A DNA stretch of 64,000 nucleotides from Oscillospiraceae bacterium (lineage in GTDB: Bacteria; Bacillota; Clostridia; Oscillospirales; Oscillospiraceae): assembly GCA_016286665.1 (NCBI GenBank), contig JAEETX010000003.1:18241-82240 (forward strand), given 5' to 3'. Positions 27,183 through 35,279 of the stretch are shown piece after piece (the first letter of the stretch is position 1; every line of letters starts with the position of its first letter). Both the position numbers and the translations under genes were made by a program. The notes beneath the pieces are model-generated. The model made no database searches. It saw only the letters and a program-made list of their open reading frames with translations, and had not been told where the DNA came from.

Positions 27183-27204
27183 AACCGTTCCTCACAGCTC
27201 GGAA

Positions 27205-27294
27205 TCACAGGGGGGACCGCGGCGGCAGGACAGGGGAGGGCATGCACATGCCCATGGACATGCACATCATCATCCGGCTGTCAAATGCGTTCAT
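27205..27294 (-). CDS. Met/Cys-rich leader peptide of metA (29 residues)
   Basis: A short reading frame with AAAGGAG seven bases before ATG (27292-27294) and a TGA at 27205-27207. Residues 8-18 read MMMCMSMGMCM: seven Met and two Cys in eleven codons; the whole 29-residue peptide has eight Met. The tail is proline-rich. It is placed between a strong promoter and an intrinsic terminator ahead of metA, the arrangement of amino-acid leader peptides in which ribosome stalling at scarce aminoacyl-tRNA prevents termination. Too small for most gene callers. Regulatory role is inference from layout. Confidence 0.85.
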   Translation of the reverse strand: MNAFDSRMMMCMSMGMCMPSPVLPPRSPL

Positions 27295-27322
27295 CGCCGC
27301 GCTCCTTTCTCCGTTTTCTTCG

Positions 27323-27351
27323 ATGATAGCAGAGGGAGAGGGACCTGTCAA
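27323..27351 (-). promoter_or_regulatory. Promoter of the metA leader
   Basis: On the minus strand TTGACA (27346-27351), 17 bp, TATCAT (27323-27328). Predicted start near 27316 gives a leader of about 200 bases. Confidence 0.8.
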
Positions 27352-27389
27352 GGCTTCCGGGGAAATTTGCCTATTCAATCACTCGGCAA

Positions 27390-28481
27390 TTAGCCGACCC
27401 GGTCAAATTCGCCCTCCAGATACCAGGCCAGCAGCAGGTCCACCACCGCGCCGTAGCTCTGCACGCCCAAGCTCTGCCCATAGGATTTCAGCATCGTGTC
27501 ATAGACCTTGTCGGAGACCTCTGCGGCTTTGGTCTCAAATCGCGCCCAGTATTCCCGGTTCGCGTCCATATCCGCCCAGACCTCCGGGGGCAGCGTCTCG
27601 GCGATGGCATAGTATGTATCCGCATCCCGGCTGAAGAGGGCGTTGCCCAGATAGATGAAGCCGAAAAGCCAGCCGGAATATCGATAGGCGGCGCTATTGC
27701 TCTCCACGCAGGCCAGAACCGCAACGAAGTTGGCCTCCTGCTCCGAGGAGACGCCCCGCTGATGGGCCATCTCGTGGGCGATGGTGGCGGGCAGCAGATT
27801 GTCCGGCGGGTCGATGTTCACCGTGGCTTCCCCCGTGTAGGGAAAGTAGAAGCCGGTATAGTTGAAATGGCTCATGAGGCGGGAATAAAAGGCCCGCTTG
27901 GGCCGCACATCCCGCAGCGTGAGAAAGGGAAACCGCGCCTCCGCTCCCCGGTAGACGTCCACGGCAGCGTCGAAGATCTCCTTCTGGGGAACGGCGAAGG
28001 TTCCGTCCGCGGCGCGCGGCACCGTGGGGGCCGCAGCCGCCAGCTGAGAAGCAAAGAACGCCGTGACCTCGCCGAGGGTCTCCACACTTTGGGGCTGCGC
28101 GCGAAGGCCGCTGCGGTCCTGGAAGCTGTCGCCCCGGTAGGAGGCCCCCAGAAGGATGCACAGGAGCAGATAAAGCAGCAACACGACGGCCAGCAGCAGG
28201 CTGAGGCGCTTCCACAGCGTCAGCAGCTTAGCCTTTGCGCGCAGCACGCTCACGACGGTCCAGATCACCCAGGCAAGAACGGCAAGAACGCCCAGGGTGC
28301 AGAGGACTTCCGCCACGGAAAAGGGGAAAACGGCGCAGATACGGCAAAGGAACTGCCGCAGGGGCAGCGTCCCCTCCGCCAGGGCGTTCATCAGCTTTTT
28401 TTGCCCGGAAAGCAGGTGAAAAAGCAAAATCAGGGCCGCGGCGAAAAAAATTTTTACATGACGTTTCCGTAATGCGCGCAT
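27390..28481 (-). CDS. DUF3810 membrane protein, putative zinc metalloprotease
   Basis: 363 residues. Three hydrophobic helices in the first ~115 residues (about 8-26, 52-77, 93-113) anchor a large outer domain. This holds HEMAHQRG (about residues 240-247), a HExxH-type zinc site, with a downstream Glu in SSEQEANFVA as likely third ligand. Matches the uncharacterised DUF3810 family. Upstream there is only a weak GTGGGGGG site. Probably an extracytoplasmic protease; substrate unknown. Confidence 0.8.
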   Translation of the reverse strand: MRALRKRHVKIFFAAALILLFHLLSGQKKLMNALAEGTLPLRQFLCRICAVFPFSVAEVLCTLGVLAVLAWVIWTVVSVLRAKAKLLTLWKRLSLLLAVVLLLYLLLCILLGASYRGDSFQDRSGLRAQPQSVETLGEVTAFFASQLAAAAPTVPRAADGTFAVPQKEIFDAAVDVYRGAEARFPFLTLRDVRPKRAFYSRLMSHFNYTGFYFPYTGEATVNIDPPDNLLPATIAHEMAHQRGVSSEQEANFVAVLACVESNSAAYRYSGWLFGFIYLGNALFSRDADTYYAIAETLPPEVWADMDANREYWARFETKAAEVSDKVYDTMLKSYGQSLGVQSYGAVVDLLLAWYLEGEFDRVG

Positions 28482-28621
28482 AATTGCCCCCCACTAGATA
28501 TTGAAACCAGTATAACGATTTCCGAAAGAAACTGCAATCCCTTGTTTTTGGCAGCCCTGGAAGGGTCTTCGGAAAGCAATGGTTACAAAGTGTTACGGGG
28601 GCTCTGATAAAAAATTACAGA

Positions 28622-28650
28622 TTGACAACAGAAGGTAAAAGGTGTATTGT
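28622..28650 (+). promoter_or_regulatory. Promoter of the SleB-like gene
   Basis: TTGACA (28622-28627), 17 bp, TATTGT (28645-28650). The transcript would start near 28657, which rules out a GTG start at 28647 and supports ATG 28689. Confidence 0.7.
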
Positions 28651-28688
28651 GTGCACGCCAAAAAAGACAGAGTGCGAGGTATGACAAC

Positions 28689-29546
28689 ATGTTTCGGAAA
28701 AGTGCGAAACGGCTGAGATTCCTGGTAGCCCTGCTGCTGGCGCTGAGCTTGTTTACCATCCCCGTGTCTGCGAGGTTCAACATCATTTCGGTGTATATCC
28801 GCGGGCACGAACTGGTCTGCGAACCCGTGGTCCGGCGGATCGACGATCTGACCTATGTTCCGCTCCGGGCTTTCGTGCAGGAGCTGGATGAAAATGCGCA
28901 GTTCAGTTGGAGCGACGAAACACAGACCGCAATGGTCTATACCTCCGGAATGGAGATCAAGGTCAAGCAGGACGCCAAGTACATCGTAGCCAACGGAAGA
29001 TATCTTTATCTGGGCGGCGGGACCGTTCGAAATGAAAACGGCAGCCTGATGCTCCCCATCCGCCCGCTGGGCAAGGCCTTCGGCGTTGCGGTGGATTGGG
29101 ACAGCGCCCAGGACTGCGTGCTGGTCACCGGATCGGTGAATCCCATTGCCCCCGGCTGGTCCTTCTATAATGAAGAAAGCGTCTACTGGCTTTCCCACAT
29201 CGTTTATTCCGAGGCGGGGATCGAATGCCTGGAGGGACAGATCGCCGTGGCCCAGGTGGTACTGAACCGCAAGGCCTGCCATCTCTGGCCCAACACCATC
29301 TACGGCGTCATTTTTGACAATCGCGCCGGCGTGCAGTTTTCACCCACCGCCAACGGCACCATCTATCAGGAACCCTCGGAGGAGGCCGTCGCAGCCGCGA
29401 AAATGGCGCTGGACGGGGCGGACGTGGTGGCCGACTGCTGCTACTTCCTGAATCCCGATATTTCCAGCGACGGATGGTTTGAACGCAACTGCAATTACTA
29501 CACCACCATCGGAAGCCACAAGTTCTATAACGGCGGCCTCTGGTAA
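28689..29546 (+). CDS. Exported cell-wall hydrolase, SleB family with stalk domain
   Basis: About 285 residues. Basic N-terminus and a signal peptide (cut near VSARF), then a copper-amine-oxidase-N-like stalk domain (~30-145; LTYVPLRAFVQELDENAQFSW, MLPIRPLGKAFG), then a SleB/CwlJ hydrolase domain (~160-285) with HIVYSEAGIECLEGQIAVAQ and the C-terminal SHKFYN motif. SleB enzymes cleave spore cortex peptidoglycan at germination; family members without a spore role also exist. Confidence 0.88.
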   Translation: MFRKSAKRLRFLVALLLALSLFTIPVSARFNIISVYIRGHELVCEPVVRRIDDLTYVPLRAFVQELDENAQFSWSDETQTAMVYTSGMEIKVKQDAKYIVANGRYLYLGGGTVRNENGSLMLPIRPLGKAFGVAVDWDSAQDCVLVTGSVNPIAPGWSFYNEESVYWLSHIVYSEAGIECLEGQIAVAQVVLNRKACHLWPNTIYGVIFDNRAGVQFSPTANGTIYQEPSEEAVAAAKMALDGADVVADCCYFLNPDISSDGWFERNCNYYTTIGSHKFYNGGLW

Positions 29547-29571
29547 TAACCGGAGAAACGCTTTAGGAAAT

Positions 29572-29599
29572 CAAAGAGGAGCCGCAAGGCTCCTCTTTG
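29572..29599 (+). terminator. Terminator between SleB and aldo-keto reductase genes
   Basis: CAAAGAGGAGCC (29572-29583) pairs with 29588-29599 around a GCAA tetraloop, followed by GTTTATTTT. Probably bidirectional. Confidence 0.9.
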
Positions 29600-29624
29600 G
29601 TTTATTTTGGCGGATGCGCGCCGA

Positions 29625-30755
29625 TCATTCAAACAGTTCGGCGGCCTTCTGCAGATGCTGGGTGATGCGCAGATGCTGGGGGCAGTGCTGCTCGCAGCTG
29701 CGGCAGCCGACGCAGTCGGAGGCCTTGCCGCCCTGACCGACGATCCGGCCGTAGCTTCTCCGCAGGCCGGCGTCGTTGCGGTATTTGGTGTAGTCGTTGA
29801 GGGCGTTGATGATGCCGGGGATGTTGATCTTCTGGGGACAGTCCGGCGCGCAGTAGCGGCAGCCGGTGCAGGGGATCAGGGGAATGTCGTTGAATTTGGC
29901 AACCGCCTTGCCGATGATCTTCCGCTCCTCCGGGGTGATGGGCCGGAAATCCAGCATGGTTTTCGTGTTGTCTTCCACCTGCGCCAGGGTGCTCATGCCG
30001 CTGAGGACGGTGATGATGCCATCCAGAGAGGCGGCGAAGCGGACGGCCCAGGAAGCGACGCTGGCCTGCGGATCGGCGGCCTTGAAGATCGCGGCCACGT
30101 CCGGGTGGGGGTCGGCCAGGCTGCCGCCCTTCACCGGCTCCATGACGGTCACGCCCACGCCGTGGCGGCGACAGGCTTCGTAACAGGCGTGGGACTGCAC
30201 GTCGGGGCTCTCCCAGTCCAGATAATTCAGCTGGAGCTGCACCACCTCGATTTCGGGGTGCTTGTCAAGGATGAGCTCCAGCGTGTCGGCGGGGGAATGG
30301 AAGCTGAAGCCGATGTGCTTCACAAGTCCCCGCTCCTTGGCGGATTTCAGAAAATCCCAGCCCCGCGTGTCGTCGATGAGCTGCAGCTGCCCCGTCCCGA
30401 TGCCGTGGAGAAAGAGAACGTCCAGGTATTCCAGGCCGGTGCGTTCCAGCTGGGTGCGGAGGACGGGTTCATAGTCCTCATAAGACCGGATGCCCCACAG
30501 GGGGATCTTGTCCACCACCTGGAAGCTTTCCCGCGGGTATTTGGGAAGCAGGCAGTTTTTGACGACCTCCTCGCTGTGCCCCTCATGATAGACATAGGCG
30601 GTGTCGAACCAGCTGAAGCCGCGGGACATGTAAAGGTCGATCATCTCCTGCACCTTGGCGAAGTCGATGTCCTTTTGCCCGCCGCCGGGGAGCGTGGGCA
30701 GACGCATGAGGCCGAAGCCCAGCTTGGGGATGCTGGCGTACCAGGGTTGCGACAT
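29625..30755 (-). CDS. Aldo/keto reductase with C-terminal 4Fe-4S motifs
   Basis: 376 residues. TIM-barrel AKR part (~1-285) with FDTAYVYHEGHSEE (Asp/Tyr), DKIPLW (Lys), FLHGIGT (His) and GFSFHS. The C-terminal ~90 residues carry CTGCRYCAPDCPQ and CVGCRSCEQHCPQ, two ferredoxin-like cluster motifs. This fused family is common in anaerobes and annotated as a putative oxidoreductase; the electron donor may be ferredoxin rather than NADPH. GGAGGAATCACCT precedes ATG. Confidence 0.9.
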   Translation of the reverse strand: MSQPWYASIPKLGFGLMRLPTLPGGGQKDIDFAKVQEMIDLYMSRGFSWFDTAYVYHEGHSEEVVKNCLLPKYPRESFQVVDKIPLWGIRSYEDYEPVLRTQLERTGLEYLDVLFLHGIGTGQLQLIDDTRGWDFLKSAKERGLVKHIGFSFHSPADTLELILDKHPEIEVVQLQLNYLDWESPDVQSHACYEACRRHGVGVTVMEPVKGGSLADPHPDVAAIFKAADPQASVASWAVRFAASLDGIITVLSGMSTLAQVEDNTKTMLDFRPITPEERKIIGKAVAKFNDIPLIPCTGCRYCAPDCPQKINIPGIINALNDYTKYRNDAGLRRSYGRIVGQGGKASDCVGCRSCEQHCPQHLRITQHLQKAAELFE

Positions 30756-30784
30756 AGGTGATTCCTCCGTTCTTCAGATTGTTG

Positions 30785-31264
30785 TCATTCCAGCGCAAGG
30801 GCCAGGTTCACCACCGGCAGCTTCCGCTGCAGCGCATAGCGCACCGTGGCGGCGGTGCCCCCCTTGTCCGTGGTCAGGTAGCAAATCAGCATCCGGCTGT
30901 GGTCCACCATGAAGCGGTTCCGCTGCATCATGCAGAAGCGGTGGTATTCCGGCGAGACCAGGATCGTCTCGTCCGCCGCCTCCAGAATGGCGCGGAAACG
31001 CTCACGCTGCCGCAGCGGCCAGGCCTTGTCCTGCTCCGGGCAGGGAAGCGCCAGGGTCAGGGTCAGCTGCGGAAAACGGACGCGCTGGGATAACACCGCC
31101 TCCGCGGCCAGGGTATCGAAGCCGACGGCGCCGCCGCAGAGGAAGCCGGTGCAGCCCTCCTCCGCCAGCGAGGCGATCCTTTGGCGCAGCAGCCGGGGAA
31201 GCTGTTCCTCCGCTGCGCGGGGCAGGGAGCGATGGCCGCTGAAAGCGCAGAATGTATTTTCCAT
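30785..31264 (-). CDS. SLOG-domain protein (DUF1273/YpsA-like)
   Basis: 159 residues, Rossmann-like SLOG fold: CAFSGHRSLP at the N-terminus, GFLCGGAVGFDTLAAEAVL (nucleotide-binding glycines) and a late DKGGTAATVRYALQRK. SLOG proteins bind nucleotides or nucleotide-derived signals and several take part in phage defence. The ATG lies only 6 bases after a perfect TATAAT, so the mRNA should be leaderless; no ribosome site is present. Divergent from a WYL regulator. Confidence 0.82.
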   Translation of the reverse strand: MENTFCAFSGHRSLPRAAEEQLPRLLRQRIASLAEEGCTGFLCGGAVGFDTLAAEAVLSQRVRFPQLTLTLALPCPEQDKAWPLRQRERFRAILEAADETILVSPEYHRFCMMQRNRFMVDHSRMLICYLTTDKGGTAATVRYALQRKLPVVNLALALE

Positions 31265-31270
31265 AAGAAA

Positions 31271-31310
31271 ATTATAAACGCTTGCCGGGCCCCTGTCAAT
31301 GCGGTACAAT
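31271..31310. promoter_or_regulatory. Overlapping divergent promoters for SLOG and WYL genes
   Basis: Minus strand: TTGACA (31294-31299), 17 bp, TATAAT (31271-31276). Plus strand: TTGCCG (31282-31287), 17 bp, TACAAT (31305-31310). Each -35 lies in the other promoter's spacer, so polymerase cannot occupy both at once. Confidence 0.75.
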
Positions 31311-31345
31311 GAACCGGGGATATCTGCGGAAAGGGGGCGGCGACC

Positions 31346-32323
31346 GTGCCGAAATCCAGCAATCAGAAGCTGAAGCTCCTGTATCTGCTGCGTTTTCTGG
31401 AGCGCAGCAGCGACGAGGAGCATCCCGTGCGCCTTCAGGACATGCAGGAGGAGCTTAGGCGCTACGGCATCAGCGTCGAGCGGAAGACGCTCTACAGCGA
31501 TCTGGAGGCGCTCAGGGAGTGCGGCTATGAGGTGATGCGCTCCGGCGCTGTCTACTGGCTGGCGGAGCGCCGCTTCGAGCTGGCGGAGCTGAAGCTGCTG
31601 GTGGACAGCGTGCAGGCCAGCCGCTTCATCACCCGGAAAAAGAGCGGGGAGCTCATCGGCAAGCTGGAAAGCCTCACCAGCGCCGGCGAAGCGAGGCAGC
31701 TCCAGCGGCAGGTCTATGTGCTCAACCGGGTCAAGACCATGAACGAGAGCATTTATTATAATGTGGATGGCATACACGGGGCCATCGCGCGGGGCAGGCA
31801 GATCCGTTTCCGCTATTTTGACTATGATATCCGCAAAGAGAAGGTCTATCGCAACGGCGGCGGGGAATACCGGGTCAGCCCCTTCGCCCTGACCTGGGCG
31901 GAGGAGAACTATTACCTGGTGGCCTACAGCGCCGAACGTAAGGAGCTCCGCCATTACCGCGTGGATAAAATGAGCGACCTCCGGGAGACGGAGGAGCCGG
32001 TGGAGGGCCTGGAGACCTTCCGTGCGGAGGAGATCGCCCGCTATGCCACCAGGGTCTTCGGGATGTTCCGGGGCGAGGAAAGGGAACTGCGCCTCCGCTT
32101 CCGCCGTCATCTGGTGGGCGCGGTGCTGGACCGCTTCGGCCAGGACCTGATCCTGGTGCCCGACGGAGAGGAGCACTTCACCTGCGCGGTGACGGTGGCG
32201 GTGAGCCCCCAGTTCTACGGATGGCTCTGCGGCTTTGGCGGCGAAGCCGCGATCCTGAGCCCCGCCGATGCGGCGCAGGATTTCCGGGATTACCTCAAGG
32301 GCATCCTGGAAGGAGCGGAGTAG
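31346..32323 (+). CDS. WYL-domain transcriptional regulator
   Basis: 325 residues. N-terminal winged HTH (residues ~1-75: RLQDMQEELRRYGISVERKTLYSDLEAL), WYL domain (~145-230; FRYFDYDIRKEKVY, PFALTWAEENYYLVAYS) and a C-terminal WCX region. WYL proteins bind nucleic acid or nucleotide ligands and often control defence genes. GTG start after AAAGGGGGCGG. Divergent from the SLOG gene with interlocked promoters. Confidence 0.88.
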   Translation: MPKSSNQKLKLLYLLRFLERSSDEEHPVRLQDMQEELRRYGISVERKTLYSDLEALRECGYEVMRSGAVYWLAERRFELAELKLLVDSVQASRFITRKKSGELIGKLESLTSAGEARQLQRQVYVLNRVKTMNESIYYNVDGIHGAIARGRQIRFRYFDYDIRKEKVYRNGGGEYRVSPFALTWAEENYYLVAYSAERKELRHYRVDKMSDLRETEEPVEGLETFRAEEIARYATRVFGMFRGEERELRLRFRRHLVGAVLDRFGQDLILVPDGEEHFTCAVTVAVSPQFYGWLCGFGGEAAILSPADAAQDFRDYLKGILEGAE

Positions 32324-32374
32324 GCAAGGGGACCGCCGCGGCCCGGGATGGGCAGCAGCGGTCCCAACAGCGCT

Positions 32375-33352
32375 TCAGTATCCCGCTTCGAAGTCGATTT
32401 GCCCCGGCAGGGGTTCGCCCTTCAGAAACAGGTCCAGATTCCGCAGGAAGACGTTGTAGCGCCGCTTGTCCGTGGCGTCGGACCAGGCGGAGCAATGGGG
32501 CGTGATGATGACGTTGGGTGCGCTCCAAAGGGGATGTCCCTCCGGCAGGGGCTCCGGCTCCGTCACGTCCAGGCCCGCCCCGGCCAGCCGCCCGTCCTGC
32601 AGAGCTTCCAGCAGGGCTTCATGGTCGATGGTGCCTCCCCGGCCGATGTTCACCAGGATCGCCCCGGGCTTCACGGCGGCAAAGGCCGCCCTGTCCAGAA
32701 TGTGGCGGGTCTTCTCCGTGAAGGGCAGTGTGCTGAAAATGTAGTCCGCTTCCGACAGGGCTTCGTGGAGCTTTTCCGGCGGCAGCATCCGGTCATAGTC
32801 CGGGGGCAGAGGCTTTCCCGTGTCCCGCCGGAGGCCGGTGATGCGGCAGCCGAATGCCTTCACCAGAGGCGTGATGGCGGCGGCCAGATAACCGGTGCCC
32901 AGCATCAGCACATTGGCGTCATGGAGCTCCTTCCGGGCGTGGACGGGCTGCCAGAGGCCCGCCTGCTGCTTTTTGTAAAGCTCCGGGAGCTTCCGCGTGA
33001 GGCTGAGGGCCATGCCCAGGGCGTGCTCCGCCATCGCAGGCGCATGGACCCCGGCGGCCCTGGTGACGATGATATCCTCTCTGGCGTAGATTTCCCGCTT
33101 TTCATAGCCGTTGACCCCGGCGGACTGCAAATGCAGCCAGCGCAGGTCCTTTGCGTTTTTCAGCCATTGGGTACGGGGAAAACCGGTGATGATGTCGGCG
33201 TCCAGTACGTCGGCCTCCGTGCAGTCGGCAAAAGAGCGGAATCGCCAGTCCATCCGGGGAAAGCGTTCCCGGCAGAGCCGACTGCCCGCGCCGCCAGCGT
33301 CCAGCACGTCGGTGACGGGGTTGGAGAGGACGAGTATCTTCCATTGTTCCAT
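32375..33352 (-). CDS. D-isomer-specific 2-hydroxyacid dehydrogenase
   Basis: 325 residues, NAD(P)-dependent. Cofactor fold VLMLGTGYLAAAITPLVKAFG, catalytic Arg in VNIGRGGTIDHEAL, Glu in DVTEPEPLPEGHPLW and His in IITPHCSAW. Resembles the phosphoglycerate-dehydrogenase-like group acting on glyoxylate/hydroxypyruvate-type acids; substrate undetermined. GAAGGAGG seven bases before ATG 33352 sets the start. Divergent from the SDR gene. Confidence 0.9.
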   Translation of the reverse strand: MEQWKILVLSNPVTDVLDAGGAGSRLCRERFPRMDWRFRSFADCTEADVLDADIITGFPRTQWLKNAKDLRWLHLQSAGVNGYEKREIYAREDIIVTRAAGVHAPAMAEHALGMALSLTRKLPELYKKQQAGLWQPVHARKELHDANVLMLGTGYLAAAITPLVKAFGCRITGLRRDTGKPLPPDYDRMLPPEKLHEALSEADYIFSTLPFTEKTRHILDRAAFAAVKPGAILVNIGRGGTIDHEALLEALQDGRLAGAGLDVTEPEPLPEGHPLWSAPNVIITPHCSAWSDATDKRRYNVFLRNLDLFLKGEPLPGQIDFEAGY

Positions 33353-33388
33353 GTTCGCGCCTCCTTCTTCGCAATTCTTTCTGTAAAC

Positions 33389-33440
33389 AGAATAGCAGAA
33401 ATGTGGCGCATTTGCAATTCGATTCCGCATATGTTAGAAT
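33389..33440. promoter_or_regulatory. Divergent promoters sharing one palindromic -35 box
   Basis: TTGCAA (33412-33417) is its own reverse complement. On + it is 17 bp from TAGAAT (33435-33440); on - it is 17 bp from TATTCT (33389-33394). One hexamer thus serves both the SDR and the dehydrogenase gene. Confidence 0.7.
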
Positions 33441-33470
33441 CTCAGTACACGAAAGGAAAGGTGATATCAC

Positions 33471-34271
33471 ATGAAGCTGCCTCCCATTGAGAATATGACC
33501 GGCGTCTTTGACGTGCGGGGAATGAACGTGGTGGTCACCGGCGGCAACCGGGGCATCGGCTACGGCATCAGCAAGGCCTTTGCCCAGAGCGGCTGCAACG
33601 TGGCCATCCTCTGCCGGAACACGGCATCCGGCGAAGAAACGGCGAAGGAGCTGCGCGCCTTCGGCACGGACGTCTTTGCCGTGGGCTGCGATACCTCCTC
33701 CCTGGACAGCGTGAAGGCCGCTGCGGAGGAAGTCTTCCGCCGCTTTGACAGCCTGGAGGTGCTGGTGAACAACGCCGGGGTCTCCACGGTGGTGCACTTC
33801 CTGGACGACAAGGACCTGGGGGAGTGGAACCGGGTGCTGAACACCAACCTCCATGGCCCAGCCAACTGCGTCTACTGCTTCGCTCCCAAGATGGTCTCCG
33901 GCGGCAAGGGCGGGAGTATCATCAACATCTCCTCCATCGGCGGCCAGTGCGTGGGCAACACCAGGGATCAGCCCATGGCCCCTTACAATGCCTCCAAGGC
34001 GGCCCTGAACCATCTTACCCGGTTCCTGGCCATCGACCTGGGGGACTACGGCATCCGGGTCAACGCCATCGCCCCCGGCCCCACCCACAGCGATCTGGAC
34101 AAGGACCTGCCCCCCTCCGCTCTGGCGGCCATCGAAAACGGCATGCCCATGCACCGCTTCGGCATGCCCATCGAGATCGGCGCGCTCTGCGTCTTCCTGG
34201 CCTCCCCGGCGGCGGTGCAGATGACCGGCAACGTCATCGAGCACGACGGCGGCATGCACCTGATCGGTTGA
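33471..34271 (+). CDS. Short-chain dehydrogenase/reductase (SDR)
   Basis: 266 residues, classical SDR: TGGNRGIGYGI cofactor motif, NNAG, Ser in NISSIGG, active YNASK and the IAPGPTHS block. Such enzymes reduce or oxidise sugars, steroids and ketoacids with NAD(P). Paired divergently with a hydroxyacid dehydrogenase through a shared -35 box, which suggests linked or opposing control. AAAGGAAAGGTGATATCAC precedes ATG. Confidence 0.92.
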   Translation: MKLPPIENMTGVFDVRGMNVVVTGGNRGIGYGISKAFAQSGCNVAILCRNTASGEETAKELRAFGTDVFAVGCDTSSLDSVKAAAEEVFRRFDSLEVLVNNAGVSTVVHFLDDKDLGEWNRVLNTNLHGPANCVYCFAPKMVSGGKGGSIINISSIGGQCVGNTRDQPMAPYNASKAALNHLTRFLAIDLGDYGIRVNAIAPGPTHSDLDKDLPPSALAAIENGMPMHRFGMPIEIGALCVFLASPAAVQMTGNVIEHDGGMHLIG

Positions 34272-34282
34272 TCAGCCCCATG

Positions 34283-34319
34283 GAATCAGCGCCTCCCCTG
34301 TTCGGAGAGGCGCTGATTC
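34283..34319. terminator. Hairpin between convergent SDR and papain-like genes
   Basis: GAATCAGCGCCTC (34283-34295) pairs with 34307-34319; it abuts the stop codon of the minus-strand gene. No long T run. Confidence 0.6.
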
Positions 34320-34320
34320 G

Positions 34321-35103
34321 TTACCTTTGGAAGGTCACATAGCCATAGTGCATGGTGTCATAGTCTGCCAGGCCGAGGGCGTAGCCGCGCGAGGCCATGG
34401 TGACGGCGCTGTCTTCGATGCTTCCGCTGAAAGCCTGCGCAGGGTCCGCGATCAGGTAATCCTCCCCGCTGCGGCCCAGGATCAGTACCCAGTGGTGCTG
34501 CGTGCCGCCCCGGATGCTGTGTACCGCCGCCACGATGGGGACGCCATCGGCCAGCGCGCCGTCAATGCCTTCCGTCAATTCGTCGAGACTGCCCTCGTAA
34601 GCGTCCGTCCGGTAAACGCCGGTGTAGGTATGGCCGTCGGAGCCGGCGAAACGCTCTCCGGCGATGCTCCGGCAGCAGTCGCCGCCCATGCTTCCGGTCG
34701 TAAATTCGTCGCTGCCCAAAAGCAGGTTCAGGGCCATTGCCAGGGCGCTGGCCTTGCAGGTCTTCGGTTCCTGCCGGAGAAAACGGACCCGGTCCCGGTT
34801 TGCGTTCAGCGGCCCTCCCGTCTTCTCCGGCCGCCGCAAGAGCCCGTGGCGCAGGAGATGGAGCAGGGCGGTGTTCTGCCCGGCAGTGCCCCGGTAGTCC
34901 CGGTAGCCGTTGGCATAGGCGATCTCCCTGCGTCCTTCAAAGGAGCTGTCTGCTCCCAGCCCGTCCAGAGCGTCCACCAGGGAGGGACAGTCCCGGTCAC
35001 AGGCGGGGAAGAAGCAGGCATCCGCCGCCAAGGTCTTCCCCGGCACCAGAAGCAGGCACAGCAGGGCGGCTGCCACGGCTCTTTTCGATCTTCGCTTTTT
35101 CAT
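34321..35103 (-). CDS. Exported papain-like (C39-type) protein with cell-wall-binding-like segment
   Basis: 260 residues. Signal peptide (cut near LAADA), then ~50 residues (SLVDALDGLGADSSFEGRRE and on to GTAGQNTALLHLL) that resemble a repeat I know from Firmicutes peptidoglycan hydrolases, then a cysteine-peptidase-like domain with Cys116 (EPKTCKASALAMALN), His204/205 (GTQHHWVLILG) and Asp221 (IADPAQ). Four Cys in the N-terminal part may form disulfides. ATG 35103 follows AAAGGAGG. Could be a wall-associated peptidase or amidase. Confidence 0.72.
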   Translation of the reverse strand: MKKRRSKRAVAAALLCLLLVPGKTLAADACFFPACDRDCPSLVDALDGLGADSSFEGRREIAYANGYRDYRGTAGQNTALLHLLRHGLLRRPEKTGGPLNANRDRVRFLRQEPKTCKASALAMALNLLLGSDEFTTGSMGGDCCRSIAGERFAGSDGHTYTGVYRTDAYEGSLDELTEGIDGALADGVPIVAAVHSIRGGTQHHWVLILGRSGEDYLIADPAQAFSGSIEDSAVTMASRGYALGLADYDTMHYGYVTFQR

Positions 35104-35244
35104 AAGTTCCTCCTTTCTGCCCCTATGGTAGCAAAAAACGGGCGGAAAGGCTCTGGAAAATGCTGGAACAATGCAAAGGCGAAGCTTCCTTTCGGCATTT
35201 CTGCTGCCAATGGCGGCAATCCGCACGCAGGGCTGCACAACAGC

Positions 35245-35275
35245 CTCAAAATAAAAAAGCATCCCCGAAGGGGAT
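35245..35275 (-). terminator. Terminator-like hairpin upstream of the papain-like gene
   Basis: On the minus strand ATCCCC/GGGGAT (35270-35275 and 35261-35266) is followed by GC and TTTTTTATTTT. It would stop transcription arriving from the inverted-repeat element side. In 35104-35244 I see no clear promoter. Confidence 0.55.
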
Positions 35276-35279
35276 ACCT

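Noticed and set aside
27120..27320. SAM riboswitch or T-box before metA
   Set aside because: The leader has no T-box GGTGG-type element and no SAM aptamer core; the Met/Cys leader frame and terminator explain it better.
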